A DNA stretch of 45,074 nt from an uncultured Treponema sp. (GCA_945877425.1 CAMCRZ010000020.1:1-45074), one strand, 5' to 3'; numbered from the stretch's first letter, positions 33,968 to 42,913 are shown. Translations and numbers: made by a program. The notes: generated by a model from the letters alone, not told the origin.

Positions 33968-36475
33968 ATGCTGCTTAAAGAGTTTTTTTCCAGACATAAT
34001 GACTGTACAGTTTTAATAGTTCAGTGCCGCCTTTCATCTACACGCCTTCCTGAAAAAGCTCTGCTGCCTTTAGGAAAAAAATGCGTGCTGGAATGGGCTT
34101 TATCTTCAATGAAAAAAGTTAAGGCAGACAGATACTTTCTTGCTACAGACAAAGCCAGTGAAGAAAAGCTTGCACCTGTTGCAAAAAAATGCGGTTTTGA
34201 AGTTTTTGCCGGTTCTCTGGATGATGTTCTGGATCGTTTCTGCAACGTAATTAAATTAACGAAAGGCTCTTTAATAATTAGGGCAACTGCAGACAATCCG
34301 TTTTTATTTTACGAAGCAGCATCTTCTCTTGTAGAAGAATACAGAAGGTTAGGGCAAAGTTCTCCTGTTGATTACCTCACTTACACAGGACTTCCTCATG
34401 GAAGCGGAGTAGAAGTTTTTAACGGCAAGTCACTTTTAAAAGCTGCAGAAGAAACAGCATCGCCTTACGACCATGAACACGTAGGACCTGCACTTTACAA
34501 TCATCAAGAAAAATACAAATGCAAATTCATACCTTCTCCAAAAAGATGGAATTTTCCTCACTTAAGGACAACAATAGACACGCAATCTGATTACCGCCGG
34601 GCACTTTCCATAGTAAACGCAGTATGTGCAAACGGAGACACAGACGGACCTTACACAACAGAGCAGATTCTCAGCGCATTTAAAAATCCTTTAGTTAAAT
34701 ATCCTGTTCTTTTCGTTCCAAGCACAAAAAAAAATCAGGGAACAGGCCATCTTTACCGCTGCCTTGAACTTGCTGCTGAAACAGGAAACGATATTTTTAT
34801 AAGCGAAAATCCTGAACTTGAACAGACATCTTTTCTTGTAGAAGAAGCACTGGAAAAAGGACTTAAGCCATATCAGATAATCCGCACTCTTGACAACGCT
34901 GAATATTACGCCCTTGCAGTTTTAGATTCGTTTAAGACTGATTTGCAGACAGCTTCACTTCTTTCTTCAAAATGTGCAGTATGTGCCCTTGACGAAGGAA
35001 ACAGCGAAACTTCCTGGGCAGATTATCTTCTTGACGTAATACCAAGCCTTCAGATAAACAGAAACGTAAACTTAAGTGACATTTCATTTATGAAAATGAG
35101 CGGCAGTAAAAGAGTCCTGACTTCTCCAGTTGACGTTATAAAAAATGCCGTAGTTGTTTTAGGCGGAGAAGATCCTGCAGGCTTAACGATGATTTCAGCA
35201 ATATGCCTTGCAAAAAACGGAATTTCAGTAACGGCAGTTTTAAATCAGAAAAATCAGGAAGAAAAATCACGCTTAATTCCGGAAGAACTGAAGCCTTACA
35301 TTACAATAGTTCCTCCTGTAAAAAATCTCCGCAAAGAACTCTGGAAATACGACTTGGTTGTAACTCATTACGGCTTTACTGCATTTGAAGCTTGCAGTGC
35401 AGGCTGCAACGTTATCCTTGAAGGAACTTCGGAACTTCACGAAAAACTTTCCCGCAAGTACGGTTTTGTGTGCCTTAAGAAAAATGAAATTACTCCTGAA
35501 AAATTCGCATCACTTCTTTCAGAAAACGACAAACTTAAAAATAAATTCATAGGCTCGGAACAAAAAAGCCTGGCTTCATTCATAACTTCAGTTTCAAAAG
35601 GCATAAGTTTGGACTGTCCTGTGTGCCACAAAAAAAGCAGGGAAAATCCAGTTGTTTCAAGAACAAGTGAAAGAACATTCAGGCGCTGTTCAGATTGCTC
35701 CATGATTTACATTTCCTGGTCAATGGAAAAAGAAGAAACTTCCTACAGCCGTTCATACTTTTACGAAGATTACCAGAAGCAGTACGGCAAAACTTATCTG
35801 GAAGACTTTCCTGCAATAAAATCCCAGTGCGTCCGCCGCATGAGCATAATTGACATGATTCACCATTCTTCAAAAGGCGTTATAACTCCATGTGTCTTAG
35901 ATGTAGGCTGTGCAATGGGACCTTTTCTTTCAGCTGCAAACGATGCAATGTGGCAGGTTTTTGGCATTGACATAAGCAAAGATGCAGTTGAATACGTTCA
36001 GAATCAGCTTAATTTTCCTGCAACATGTTCTGCATTTCCAGACTTTAACTGTGAAAAAGAATTCGGAATAAAACAGTTTGATGCAGTTACAATGTGGTAC
36101 GTAATAGAACACTTCAAGGATCTGGACAAAGTATTGAAAGCCGTTTCGTCTCTCTTGAAAAAAGGCGGAATTTTTGCATTCAGTACGCCTTCAGCTTCAG
36201 GAGTGAGCGCAAAATATAACCGTCAGGAGTTTTTTGAAAAAAGCCCTTCAGACCATTATTCACTTTGGGAACCTGAAAAAGTTTCTGCCATTTTAAAAAG
36301 ATATGATTTTGAAATAGTAAAAATCGTTTCTACAGGAATTCACCCTGAAAGATTTCCTTCTGCAAAAAAGCATAACTGGACTGACAGGAATTTTCAGTTT
36401 AATGTTTTAAAATCCGTAAGCCGAATATTTAAACTGGGCGACACTTTTGAAGTTTATGCACGAAAAACAAAATAA
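33968..36475 (+). CDS. SpsF-like / PseG-like / methyltransferase three-domain fusion
   Basis: This 835-residue protein has three parts. Residues ~10-240 are a cytidylyltransferase-like domain of the SpsF/CMP-sugar synthetase type (VLIVQCRLSSTRLPEKALLPL, IIRATADNPFLF, LTYTGLPHGSGVEVF). Residues ~250-530 resemble PseG-like UDP-sugar hydrolases with a GT-B fold (GTGHLYRCLELAAETGND, VVTHYGFTAFEACSAGCNVIL). Residues ~550-830 are a zinc-ribbon (CPVCHKK, CSDC) plus a SAM methyltransferase (VLDVGCAMGPFL, WYVIEHFKDLD, LLKKGGIFAFSTPSASG). Together they suggest activation and modification of a nine-carbon or amino sugar. The substrate is not known, and PseG-like activity is inferred from fold. Confidence 0.78.
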   Translation: MLLKEFFSRHNDCTVLIVQCRLSSTRLPEKALLPLGKKCVLEWALSSMKKVKADRYFLATDKASEEKLAPVAKKCGFEVFAGSLDDVLDRFCNVIKLTKGSLIIRATADNPFLFYEAASSLVEEYRRLGQSSPVDYLTYTGLPHGSGVEVFNGKSLLKAAEETASPYDHEHVGPALYNHQEKYKCKFIPSPKRWNFPHLRTTIDTQSDYRRALSIVNAVCANGDTDGPYTTEQILSAFKNPLVKYPVLFVPSTKKNQGTGHLYRCLELAAETGNDIFISENPELEQTSFLVEEALEKGLKPYQIIRTLDNAEYYALAVLDSFKTDLQTASLLSSKCAVCALDEGNSETSWADYLLDVIPSLQINRNVNLSDISFMKMSGSKRVLTSPVDVIKNAVVVLGGEDPAGLTMISAICLAKNGISVTAVLNQKNQEEKSRLIPEELKPYITIVPPVKNLRKELWKYDLVVTHYGFTAFEACSAGCNVILEGTSELHEKLSRKYGFVCLKKNEITPEKFASLLSENDKLKNKFIGSEQKSLASFITSVSKGISLDCPVCHKKSRENPVVSRTSERTFRRCSDCSMIYISWSMEKEETSYSRSYFYEDYQKQYGKTYLEDFPAIKSQCVRRMSIIDMIHHSSKGVITPCVLDVGCAMGPFLSAANDAMWQVFGIDISKDAVEYVQNQLNFPATCSAFPDFNCEKEFGIKQFDAVTMWYVIEHFKDLDKVLKAVSSLLKKGGIFAFSTPSASGVSAKYNRQEFFEKSPSDHYSLWEPEKVSAILKRYDFEIVKIVSTGIHPERFPSAKKHNWTDRNFQFNVLKSVSRIFKLGDTFEVYARKTK

Positions 36476-36487
36476 CGCAGGTAAAAA

Positions 36488-38113
36488 ATGACTGAAGAAA
36501 AATACGTACTTATTCTTGGAGCAGGTCTTATGCAGCGTCCGTCCATAGAGGCTGCCTGGGAACTTGGTTACAAAACATTGGCAGTAGACGCAAATCCAAA
36601 GGCGTTGTGTGCCGGTTTTGCAGATAAATTCGAACAGATAGATTTAAAAGACAAGGAAAAAATTGCAGACTTTGCACTTTCAATAAAAGAAAAAATTGCA
36701 GCAGTCTTTACGGCAGGAACTGATTTTTCTACTTCAGTTTCATACGTTGCCCAAAAACTCGGTCTCCCGTCCCACTGTTATGAAGCAGCAGAAAAAGCAA
36801 GCAATAAAATCTTAATGAGAAAATGCTTTAAGCAGGCAGGAGTTCCTTCTCCGGAATTCCAGCAGATAAGCCGTTCTCAAATAGCAGGATTTCTTGAATT
36901 CAACGTTCTGGATTCCATGTCATTCCCGAAAGTCGTAAAGCCTGTAGACAACATGGGCGCAAGAGGATGCCGCTTAATCCGCAGTAAAAAAGAATTTCTT
37001 CCGGCCATAGAAGATGCAGTGCGCTATTCAAGAACAGGCTGTGCCATTCTGGAAGATTTTATGGAAGGCCCTGAATATTCAATTGATGCACTTGTCCACA
37101 ACGGAACTTTAACAATAACGGGATTTGCCGACAGACACATTTTTTTCCAGCCGTACTTCATTGAACTTGGCCACACAATGCCTTCTTCCGCTGATGAAAA
37201 AATCAAGCTGGAACTTATAGAAGCATTTGCCAAAGGAGTAAAGGCTCTTGGGTTGACAGAAGGAGCTGCAAAGGCTGATATAAAATACACTTCAAAAGGT
37301 CCCATGATTGGAGAAATTGCTGCACGTCTTTCCGGCGGATACATGTCAGGCTGGACTTACCCTTACGCTTCAAATTTAAACCTTACGAAACAAGCCCTTC
37401 TCATTGCATTAGGAAAGTCACCAGAACAGCTTATGAACCACAGAGTGCCGCTTCCTGTAAAAAACGTATCACTTGAAGTTTACGATTATCCTTGCAGAAG
37501 CACCTGTGCAGAACGTGCATGGATTTCCATTCCGGGCGTAGTAAAGTCAGTAACAGGCGGTGCAAATGCTTACGGTTTTCCTTTCGTAAAAAACGTAATT
37601 TACAGAAGCAGCAAAGGCGACCAGGTTGATTTTCCAAGAAACAATGTAGAAAAGTGCGGAAACGTAATTTCACAGTCACAGCAGAGAGAGCTGGCAGTAA
37701 AGGCAGCACAGAAAGGCATTGCAAGAATGATAGTAAGGCTTGAACCTGACAACCCTAAAACTCAAAGTTACATTCAAAGGCAGGAAGAAAAAAGCGAACA
37801 GGGATTTCCGTTCAGTGCCTATGAATTTTCGCAGGAACTTAAAGATGCAGTTTCATCGTTTGCAAGTGAAAAGAAAAAATTCAATACAAAAGAAAAGCTT
37901 TCACTTATCATGCCGGAACAATTAAAAAATCTTCTCCTTACGCCTGTTGATTTTAACTGCCGCAGTGCATTTTTTTCAGTGGAACTTTTTGAAGAATACG
38001 TAGAGCTGGAAGTTGAACTTGACACTCTGGAATTCTTCAATGTACTTGAAAGGGCAGGCTTGCAGGGTATACTTTATATTGCTGATACAAAAGCATTAAA
38101 CGGCAAAAGCTAA
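36488..38113 (+). CDS. ATP-grasp enzyme of the sugar/peptide ligase type
   Basis: This 541-residue protein has an N-terminal preATP-grasp fold (YVLILGAGLMQRPSIEAAWEL), an ATP-grasp core (KVVKPVDNMGARGCRLI, AILEDFMEGPEYSIDALV, GAAKADIKY, IGEIAARLSGGYMSG) and a ~100-residue C-terminal extension that I do not recognise. The family forms carboxylate-amine or related bonds using ATP. In this operon it may attach an amino acid or acyl group to an activated sugar or peptide; this is inference. The ATG at 36488 has AGG 7 bp upstream and 12 bp separate it from the fusion gene. Confidence 0.8.
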   Translation: MTEEKYVLILGAGLMQRPSIEAAWELGYKTLAVDANPKALCAGFADKFEQIDLKDKEKIADFALSIKEKIAAVFTAGTDFSTSVSYVAQKLGLPSHCYEAAEKASNKILMRKCFKQAGVPSPEFQQISRSQIAGFLEFNVLDSMSFPKVVKPVDNMGARGCRLIRSKKEFLPAIEDAVRYSRTGCAILEDFMEGPEYSIDALVHNGTLTITGFADRHIFFQPYFIELGHTMPSSADEKIKLELIEAFAKGVKALGLTEGAAKADIKYTSKGPMIGEIAARLSGGYMSGWTYPYASNLNLTKQALLIALGKSPEQLMNHRVPLPVKNVSLEVYDYPCRSTCAERAWISIPGVVKSVTGGANAYGFPFVKNVIYRSSKGDQVDFPRNNVEKCGNVISQSQQRELAVKAAQKGIARMIVRLEPDNPKTQSYIQRQEEKSEQGFPFSAYEFSQELKDAVSSFASEKKKFNTKEKLSLIMPEQLKNLLLTPVDFNCRSAFFSVELFEEYVELEVELDTLEFFNVLERAGLQGILYIADTKALNGKS

Positions 38114-38138
38114 GGCTAAGCTAAAAGGAAAAAGTAAA

Positions 38139-39176
38139 ATGAAAAGACTTTCTGCTTTAATATTTTTATTCTTGATTTTTCTCACACAAAAAATTTTTTC
38201 ACAGCAGACTTCAGAAGTAAAATTATTTCAGGCAGCACAAAAGTCAGGAATGACGGTTTATTTTGATCCTTTAACAGAAAGCTGTATTTTAGAAAAAAAC
38301 GGCCACCAGATTTCATTCCGTCAGGGTGATGATTTTTTTCTCCAGGATTATAAAACTTTAGTTCAGGAAAAAACGCCTTACCTTAAAGACAATGTGCTTT
38401 ACACTTCCTTGAATTTTATGAATCAGGCAGAAAATTTTTTCCAGAAAGAAAACAGTGCAAATCCTTACAGAATCGGAGCAATTTTAATAGATCCGGGCCA
38501 TGGAGGAAAAGATCCGGGTGCCAGCGCAACTCATACAGTAAACGGAAAAACAGTTAAAGTTGTAGAAAAAGACGTAAACCTTAAAGTAGGGCTTAAACTT
38601 TATGATTATTTGAAAAAAGCTTACCCTGATAAAAATATTTTAATGACCCGAAGTACAGACGTTTACCTTACGCTTCCTCAAAGAACGGAAATTGCAAACA
38701 GCGTAAAACTGGGGCAGAACGAAGCAATCATCTATGTTTCCATTCACGTAAATGCCAGCCTTGACAAAACAGCCGCAGGTTATGAAGTGTGGTATCTTTC
38801 TCCAGGATACAGGCGTCAGGTTTTAAATGACAGCAGTGAAGAAGACAAGTCCGTGCGTCAGATTTTAAATAGCATGCTTGAAGAAGAATACACTACGGAA
38901 TCAATGCTGATAGCAAATTACATTCTTGAAGGAATTGGAGCACAAGTTGGAAATGAAAGTAATTCAAGAGGAATAAAGGCTGAAGAATGGTATGTTGTCC
39001 GTAATGCAAATATGCCCAGCGTTTTAGTTGAAACAGGCTTCCTTACAAATCAGAAAGAAGGCTTTCTTCTGGCAGATGACAGGTACTTGCAGAAACTTGC
39101 TTTTGGAATATATAATGGCCTGCAGGGATTCGTTACTCATTTTGAACGGTCAAGAGGATTTACGGAAGCAAAATGA
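38139..39176 (+). CDS. N-acetylmuramoyl-L-alanine amidase (Amidase_3)
   Basis: This 345-residue periplasmic enzyme cleaves the amide between MurNAc and L-Ala of peptidoglycan. It has a signal peptide (LSALIFLFLIFLTQKIFSQ) and zinc-amidase motifs: AILIDPGHGGKDPGA (His ligand), VVEKDVNLKVGLKL (Glu ligand), YVSIHVNAS (His ligand) and VLVETGFLTN (catalytic Glu). An N-terminal ~100-residue region before the catalytic domain resembles a regulatory or substrate-binding segment. The end overlaps the next ORF by ATGA, a 4-bp coupling. Location just before flaA suggests periplasmic flagella assembly or septum work, but that is inference. Confidence 0.93.
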   Translation: MKRLSALIFLFLIFLTQKIFSQQTSEVKLFQAAQKSGMTVYFDPLTESCILEKNGHQISFRQGDDFFLQDYKTLVQEKTPYLKDNVLYTSLNFMNQAENFFQKENSANPYRIGAILIDPGHGGKDPGASATHTVNGKTVKVVEKDVNLKVGLKLYDYLKKAYPDKNILMTRSTDVYLTLPQRTEIANSVKLGQNEAIIYVSIHVNASLDKTAAGYEVWYLSPGYRRQVLNDSSEEDKSVRQILNSMLEEEYTTESMLIANYILEGIGAQVGNESNSRGIKAEEWYVVRNANMPSVLVETGFLTNQKEGFLLADDRYLQKLAFGIYNGLQGFVTHFERSRGFTEAK

Positions 39177-39661
39177 AATTAAAATTTAAAATCAGTTTAG
39201 AAAAGAATTTTATTTCTCTGGCAGCAGCAGGCGTATTTTTTGGTGCACTGATTTTTGCAATAATAAGATTTTTATGCGCACCTTCTGCAGAAAGACGGAT
39301 TTTTGCCTTCCAGTCCTACGACACAGACAAACTCTGCTATGAAGTGCGGTATCTTCCTTCTAAACCGATGCAGGGCGACATAGGAATGTTTGCCGATGAA
39401 ATCCTTCTTGGTCCCATGACAAACCGCTATAAAAGACTGTTTCCTTCAGGAACAAAAACTGACTTTTGTTTTTTAAAGGGAAAAGACCTTTATTTAGGCT
39501 TGACAAAAGAAGCATTTAACGTAAAAGCCGAAACTTTTGACATAAAGTCAAACATAGAATTATTAAAGAAAAATATTGTGATGAATTTCACTTATATTGA
39601 AAAAATTAATATATTTGTTGATGGAAAGTTTGTTTCTCCGGAAGAAAAAAATGCCGGCTGA
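39173..39661 (+). CDS. GerMN-like membrane-anchored protein
   Basis: This 162-residue protein has an N-terminal membrane anchor (FISLAAAGVFFGALIFAIIRFL) and a compact beta/alpha domain like GerMN (YLPSKPMQGDI, LFPSGTKTDFCFLKGKDLYLGLTKEAF, NFTYIEKINIFVDGKFV). The function in spirochetes is unknown. It overlaps the amidase stop by four bases (ATGA), so it is co-translated, and flaA follows after 109 bp with its own promoter. This pair may be a peptidoglycan-associated module. Confidence 0.72.
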   Translation: MKLKFKISLEKNFISLAAAGVFFGALIFAIIRFLCAPSAERRIFAFQSYDTDKLCYEVRYLPSKPMQGDIGMFADEILLGPMTNRYKRLFPSGTKTDFCFLKGKDLYLGLTKEAFNVKAETFDIKSNIELLKKNIVMNFTYIEKINIFVDGKFVSPEEKNAG

Positions 39662-39694
39662 AGTTTTTGCCGCCCTAAAAAGACAAAAATTAAG

Positions 39695-39723
39695 TTGACA
39701 AAATATCGTTCTTAGTAGATACT
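39695..39723 (+). promoter_or_regulatory. Sigma-70-type promoter of flaA
   Basis: TTGACA at 39695-39700 and GATACT at 39718-39723 are spaced by 17 bases. The flaA start codon (39771) is ~47 bases downstream and preceded by AAGAGGAG. The -10 box is weaker than the -35 box. Confidence 0.7.
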
Positions 39724-39770
39724 AGAGCCTAACAAGGCTACATCAAAAAGTGTATTAAGAGGAGCTTCTA

Positions 39771-40841
39771 ATGAAGAGGACTTTAGTTTTAACTGCCGCT
39801 GCTATGCTTTTAGCAGGAACATTCTCTTTCGCAAAGGAATCAGTTCTTATTGATTTTACTCAGCTTGATGCTGATACTGTTGCAGATGAAAATGGAAATC
39901 CTACTGAAAACAGCAGAACTGTAATGGATTATTCTGTTTCTGCAGGTGCAACGTTCACTAGCGATCAGAAATCACTTATGAAAACTTCTTTGGCATTACC
40001 TAATTGGGAAGTTGAGCTTAATTCGTCAGCACAGAATGTGGCTTCAATTGCTCTTTCTCAGGTAGTTGCAGCACCAGTAAAGGAAAGTGCAGATGTTCCG
40101 TTTGCTGGAAAGAATGTTATGGGTGTTCGCGTACTTTTCCCAAGCTGGAATAGCAATGCAAACGCAAAAATCGTTCCACCTTTTGAAATTCAGGCTTATG
40201 AACCATTAGCAGATGCTGATGAAAACGGTGTTCGCCAGGCTCAGACAGACGAGCAGAAAGGTAAGTATCTTTTTGAAGACGGATATGGTCTTGTAAAGAA
40301 CGTTGGAACATTAAAATCAATTTCTGTAACAACAATGGGAATGAACTTCCCTCACCAGCTTTATGTTCTCCTTAAGGACAATGATGGTGTTGAACGCCGC
40401 TACCTTATGGGCAACCTTATGTTTGATGGCTGGAAGACATTAGTTTGGAACAATCCTGACTACGTTTCTGAAGTTCGCAGACGTGAAATTCGTGTTTATC
40501 CTATTTATCCACGCGGAACACCTTTCGTTAAGTTCTGTGGTTTCCAGGTAACACGTGATGCTTCTGATATCGGTGAAAACTATATTGGTTACTTCAAGGA
40601 CGTAAAGATTATTTATGACCTTGCTGTACTTTCTTCTGACCGCGATATTGATGATGAAGACCTTTGGGGAATTATCACAAAGCAGGAAAAAGATCGCCAG
40701 AATGGTGAAATGAGTAGATTTGGTTCTAAGCAAGTTACTCGTTACATCGAAAAAGAAAAGATGGCTACAGAAAATGAATTCTCTTCATCACTTGAAGGAA
40801 GTTCAGATTCTAACCCACAGACAGTTGGTTCAGACAAATAA
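39771..40841 (+). CDS. flaA: Flagellar filament outer-layer (sheath) protein FlaA
   Basis: This 356-residue protein forms part of the sheath around the FlaB core of periplasmic flagella. It has a signal peptide (KRTLVLTAAAMLLAGTFSFA), then the conserved start ESVLIDFTQLDAD. Motifs NVMGVRVLFPSWNSNANAKI, FEIQAYEP and REIRVYPIYPRGTPFVKFCGF are typical of spirochete FlaA. The length is close to the ~340-350 usual. The start ATG at 39771 has a strong AAGAGGAG. A promoter precedes it and a terminator follows, so it is transcribed alone at high level. The tail is rich in Glu, Ser and Asp. Confidence 0.96.
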   Translation: MKRTLVLTAAAMLLAGTFSFAKESVLIDFTQLDADTVADENGNPTENSRTVMDYSVSAGATFTSDQKSLMKTSLALPNWEVELNSSAQNVASIALSQVVAAPVKESADVPFAGKNVMGVRVLFPSWNSNANAKIVPPFEIQAYEPLADADENGVRQAQTDEQKGKYLFEDGYGLVKNVGTLKSISVTTMGMNFPHQLYVLLKDNDGVERRYLMGNLMFDGWKTLVWNNPDYVSEVRRREIRVYPIYPRGTPFVKFCGFQVTRDASDIGENYIGYFKDVKIIYDLAVLSSDRDIDDEDLWGIITKQEKDRQNGEMSRFGSKQVTRYIEKEKMATENEFSSSLEGSSDSNPQTVGSDK

Positions 40842-40858
40842 TTAAGCCGTTTTTAGCA

Positions 40859-40893
40859 AAGGCCACCTTTCGAAAGCAGGGTGGTCTTTTTTT
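40859..40893 (+). terminator. Rho-independent terminator of flaA
   Basis: GGCCACC (40861-40867) pairs with GGTGGTC (40880-40886) around a short loop (tttcgaaagcag), followed by seven T (40887-40893). Confidence 0.92.
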
Positions 40894-40980
40894 ATTTTAA
40901 ATATAAACTTTCTTTTTGGGCAAAAGTATGGTACTATAAAAATATAAATATATACTGCATGAGTGCCGGAGAATGTTTTG

Positions 40981-42231
40981 ATGAGTGAAAAATTAAATCT
41001 TGAACTTCCTAAAAAAAATTATATCAGTGAAATTTATTTAAGTTATAAAGATGTTTTTCAAGAAATTTTATCTGCCATAGAGCTAAAGTTAAAAAGTACG
41101 CTTAAACTTGTTTCCATGCCGACTTTTAAAACTAGAATTAAATCCTTTAACAGTTATTATAAAAAAGTTTTACGTCAAAAAGCTCAGGAAGTTGGAGAAA
41201 GCCGTAAACTTGTCTGCCTTACTGACATGATAGGCATAAGGGTAATCTGTGCTTTTCTGGAAGATTTAAACGAAGTAATGAATCAAATAAAACAGAATTT
41301 TGACGTAATTGAAATTGAAGACAAAGGTGCAAATCAGTCTTTCAGGGAATTCGGTTATGAGTCACTTCACATTCTTATAAAAATTCCTGCAGACTGTATG
41401 CCTGTAAAAAATACAACTCCTGCTTTGCCTGAAAATATGGTTTGCGAAATACAGGTAAGGACTATTCTTCAGGATGCTTGGGCAGAAGTTGAACATGAGC
41501 TTATTTATAAATCAGAGTTTAACCCTTTTGACAAGCCTCTCCGCAGAAAACTTGCTTCCATAAATGCCAGCCTTTCTCTTGCCGATACAATTTTCCAAGA
41601 AATACGTGATTATCAGAAAAAGCTTCAGAATGAATTGTCTACTAGACGGAATAATTTCTATAGTAAAGCCGATCTTCTTACAGGCGATGCTGAAAAAAAT
41701 GAACAAAGTTCAGGCTTAAAAAGTGAAAACCTTAACCTTGAAAATGCAAGTATTGATGATCTTGTTTTACAGGCGCTGCATGAGCACAACGTTGGAAACT
41801 TTGCTGTTGCAGAAATAATCTACACCAAAATACTTGAGTCTGTTCCCACACCTCCAGATGTAGTGAAAGGCGTTATCTACAAGCACAGGGGAATGGCGTA
41901 TTTTGCACAGGGAAAATATCCGCAGGCGCTGGATGATTTTAAACTTAGCGTAGAAAAAGATCCTTCAGGTTTCCGCTCGCTTTACTATGAAGGTATAGTT
42001 TACAGCGTAATGGAAAAGCATAAAGAAGCAATAGAGTGCTTTAACAGGAGCCTTGAAATTGATTCTTTCCAGAGCCACGTTTATTACAGGCGTTCACTTT
42101 CTTACTTTAACCTTGGTGATTATAATAACGCTATGTCTGACATAAACAATGCAGTTAATCTTGGGCTTGAAGATAATGATGTAAAAAGCCTTAAAGCAAA
42201 AATTATTTCAAAGTTTGACATGAAAGTCTGA
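40981..42231 (+). CDS. RelA/SpoT-type (p)ppGpp synthetase with TPR tail
   Basis: This 416-residue protein has an N-terminal RelA_SpoT synthetase domain (about residues 30-215): TRIKSFNSYYKKVLR, CLTDMIGIRVICAF, FGYESLHILI and VCEIQVRTILQDAWAEVEHEL are conserved substrate-binding and catalytic motifs. A HD hydrolase domain is absent, so it is a small synthetase rather than a bifunctional Rel. The C-terminal ~150 residues are four TPR units (VIYKHRGMAYFAQGKYPQAL, SLYYEGIVYSVMEKHKEAI). I chose ATG at 40981 because GGAG lies nine bases before it; a GTG 18 bases upstream is possible. It lies just after the flaA terminator. Confidence 0.88.
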   Translation: MSEKLNLELPKKNYISEIYLSYKDVFQEILSAIELKLKSTLKLVSMPTFKTRIKSFNSYYKKVLRQKAQEVGESRKLVCLTDMIGIRVICAFLEDLNEVMNQIKQNFDVIEIEDKGANQSFREFGYESLHILIKIPADCMPVKNTTPALPENMVCEIQVRTILQDAWAEVEHELIYKSEFNPFDKPLRRKLASINASLSLADTIFQEIRDYQKKLQNELSTRRNNFYSKADLLTGDAEKNEQSSGLKSENLNLENASIDDLVLQALHEHNVGNFAVAEIIYTKILESVPTPPDVVKGVIYKHRGMAYFAQGKYPQALDDFKLSVEKDPSGFRSLYYEGIVYSVMEKHKEAIECFNRSLEIDSFQSHVYYRRSLSYFNLGDYNNAMSDINNAVNLGLEDNDVKSLKAKIISKFDMKV

Positions 42232-42283
42232 TTTTAATTCAGCTGAAAAAATTAGTTTTTTTTACAAAATATGTATTTTGCTA

Positions 42284-42312
42284 TTGACATTATTTTTTAT
42301 GTTTGATATTAT
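42284..42312 (+). promoter_or_regulatory. Sigma-70 promoter of tRNA-Glu
   Basis: TTGACA (42284-42289) is followed after 17 bases by TATTAT (42307-42312). The tRNA begins 25 bases downstream. The same arrangement is seen at tRNA-Lys. Confidence 0.85.
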
Positions 42313-42336
42313 CTGATTATGCAATGAACATTGCTT

Positions 42337-42408
42337 GTCTCCCTCGTCTAGTGGTTAGGACATCGGGTTTTCATCCCGACAACATGGGTTCAATTCCCGT
42401 GGGAGATG
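42337..42408 (+). tRNA. tRNA-Glu (anticodon UUC)
   Basis: 72 nt. The acceptor arm GTCTCCC (42337-42343) pairs with GGGAGAT (one G-U at the end) with discriminator G42408. The D-arm reads TCGTCTAGTGGTTAGGACA. The anticodon stem CGGG/CCCG encloses TTTTCAT, giving UUC (Glu). The T-loop is TTCAATT. CCA is not encoded. Confidence 0.97.
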
Positions 42409-42409
42409 T

Positions 42410-42444
42410 AAGGCGTTACTTAAAAAGTAATGCCTTTTTTTTTT
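42410..42444 (+). terminator. Rho-independent terminator after tRNA-Glu
   Basis: Aaggcgttact and agtaatgcctt form a stem with a short A-rich loop just after the tRNA, followed by ten T (42435-42444). The lipoprotein gene begins 13 bases further on. Confidence 0.85.
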
Positions 42445-42457
42445 AATGGAGGTCAGT

Positions 42458-42883
42458 ATGAAAAACAAATTATTCCTTATTTCTTTAGCTATGCTTTTTG
42501 CCTTTACTGGTTGTTCTGAAAAAGAAAACATTACGGGCAGCTGGCAGATTGAATCACTTAAAAAAGACGGCGTATATCAGGAACTTTTGCCTGTTGAATT
42601 AACTGTAACAGAGCAGGACAATGAACTTTTAATTTCAGGAACTTCAACCGTAAATCTTTTTAATGGCAATGTTAAGCTTATATCTGAAAACGAAATTACT
42701 TGCGAAAACATTGCATCTACAAGAATGATGGGAAGCCCTGAAGCAATGGAACTGGAAACTTTATTTTTTGACGCACTTTCCGGAAAATTAAAATTCACTG
42801 TTAAAAATGACATCTTGACTTTAACTGATTCTGAAAAACAACTGGAGATGACATTCAAAAAAGCAGCAGAAAAATCAAACTAA
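42458..42883 (+). CDS. Small lipoprotein of unknown function
   Basis: This 141-residue protein has a lipoprotein signal: KNKLFLISLAMLFAFTGC, in which FTGC is the lipobox and Cys18 the acylated residue. I chose ATG at 42458 because GGAGG lies six bases upstream; an in-frame ATG at 42446 overlaps that ribosome site. The mature part is a small beta-rich domain (ENITGSWQIESLKKDGVYQ, VTVTEQDNELLISGTSTVNL, LTLTDSEKQLEMTFKKA), the pattern of lipocalin-like 'GxW' extracytoplasmic domains. It would sit on the inner or outer membrane. The partner or ligand is unknown. Confidence 0.83.
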   Translation: MKNKLFLISLAMLFAFTGCSEKENITGSWQIESLKKDGVYQELLPVELTVTEQDNELLISGTSTVNLFNGNVKLISENEITCENIASTRMMGSPEAMELETLFFDALSGKLKFTVKNDILTLTDSEKQLEMTFKKAAEKSN

Positions 42884-42913
42884 ACTGATTGCCTTATTAT
42901 TTATTGTAATTGC

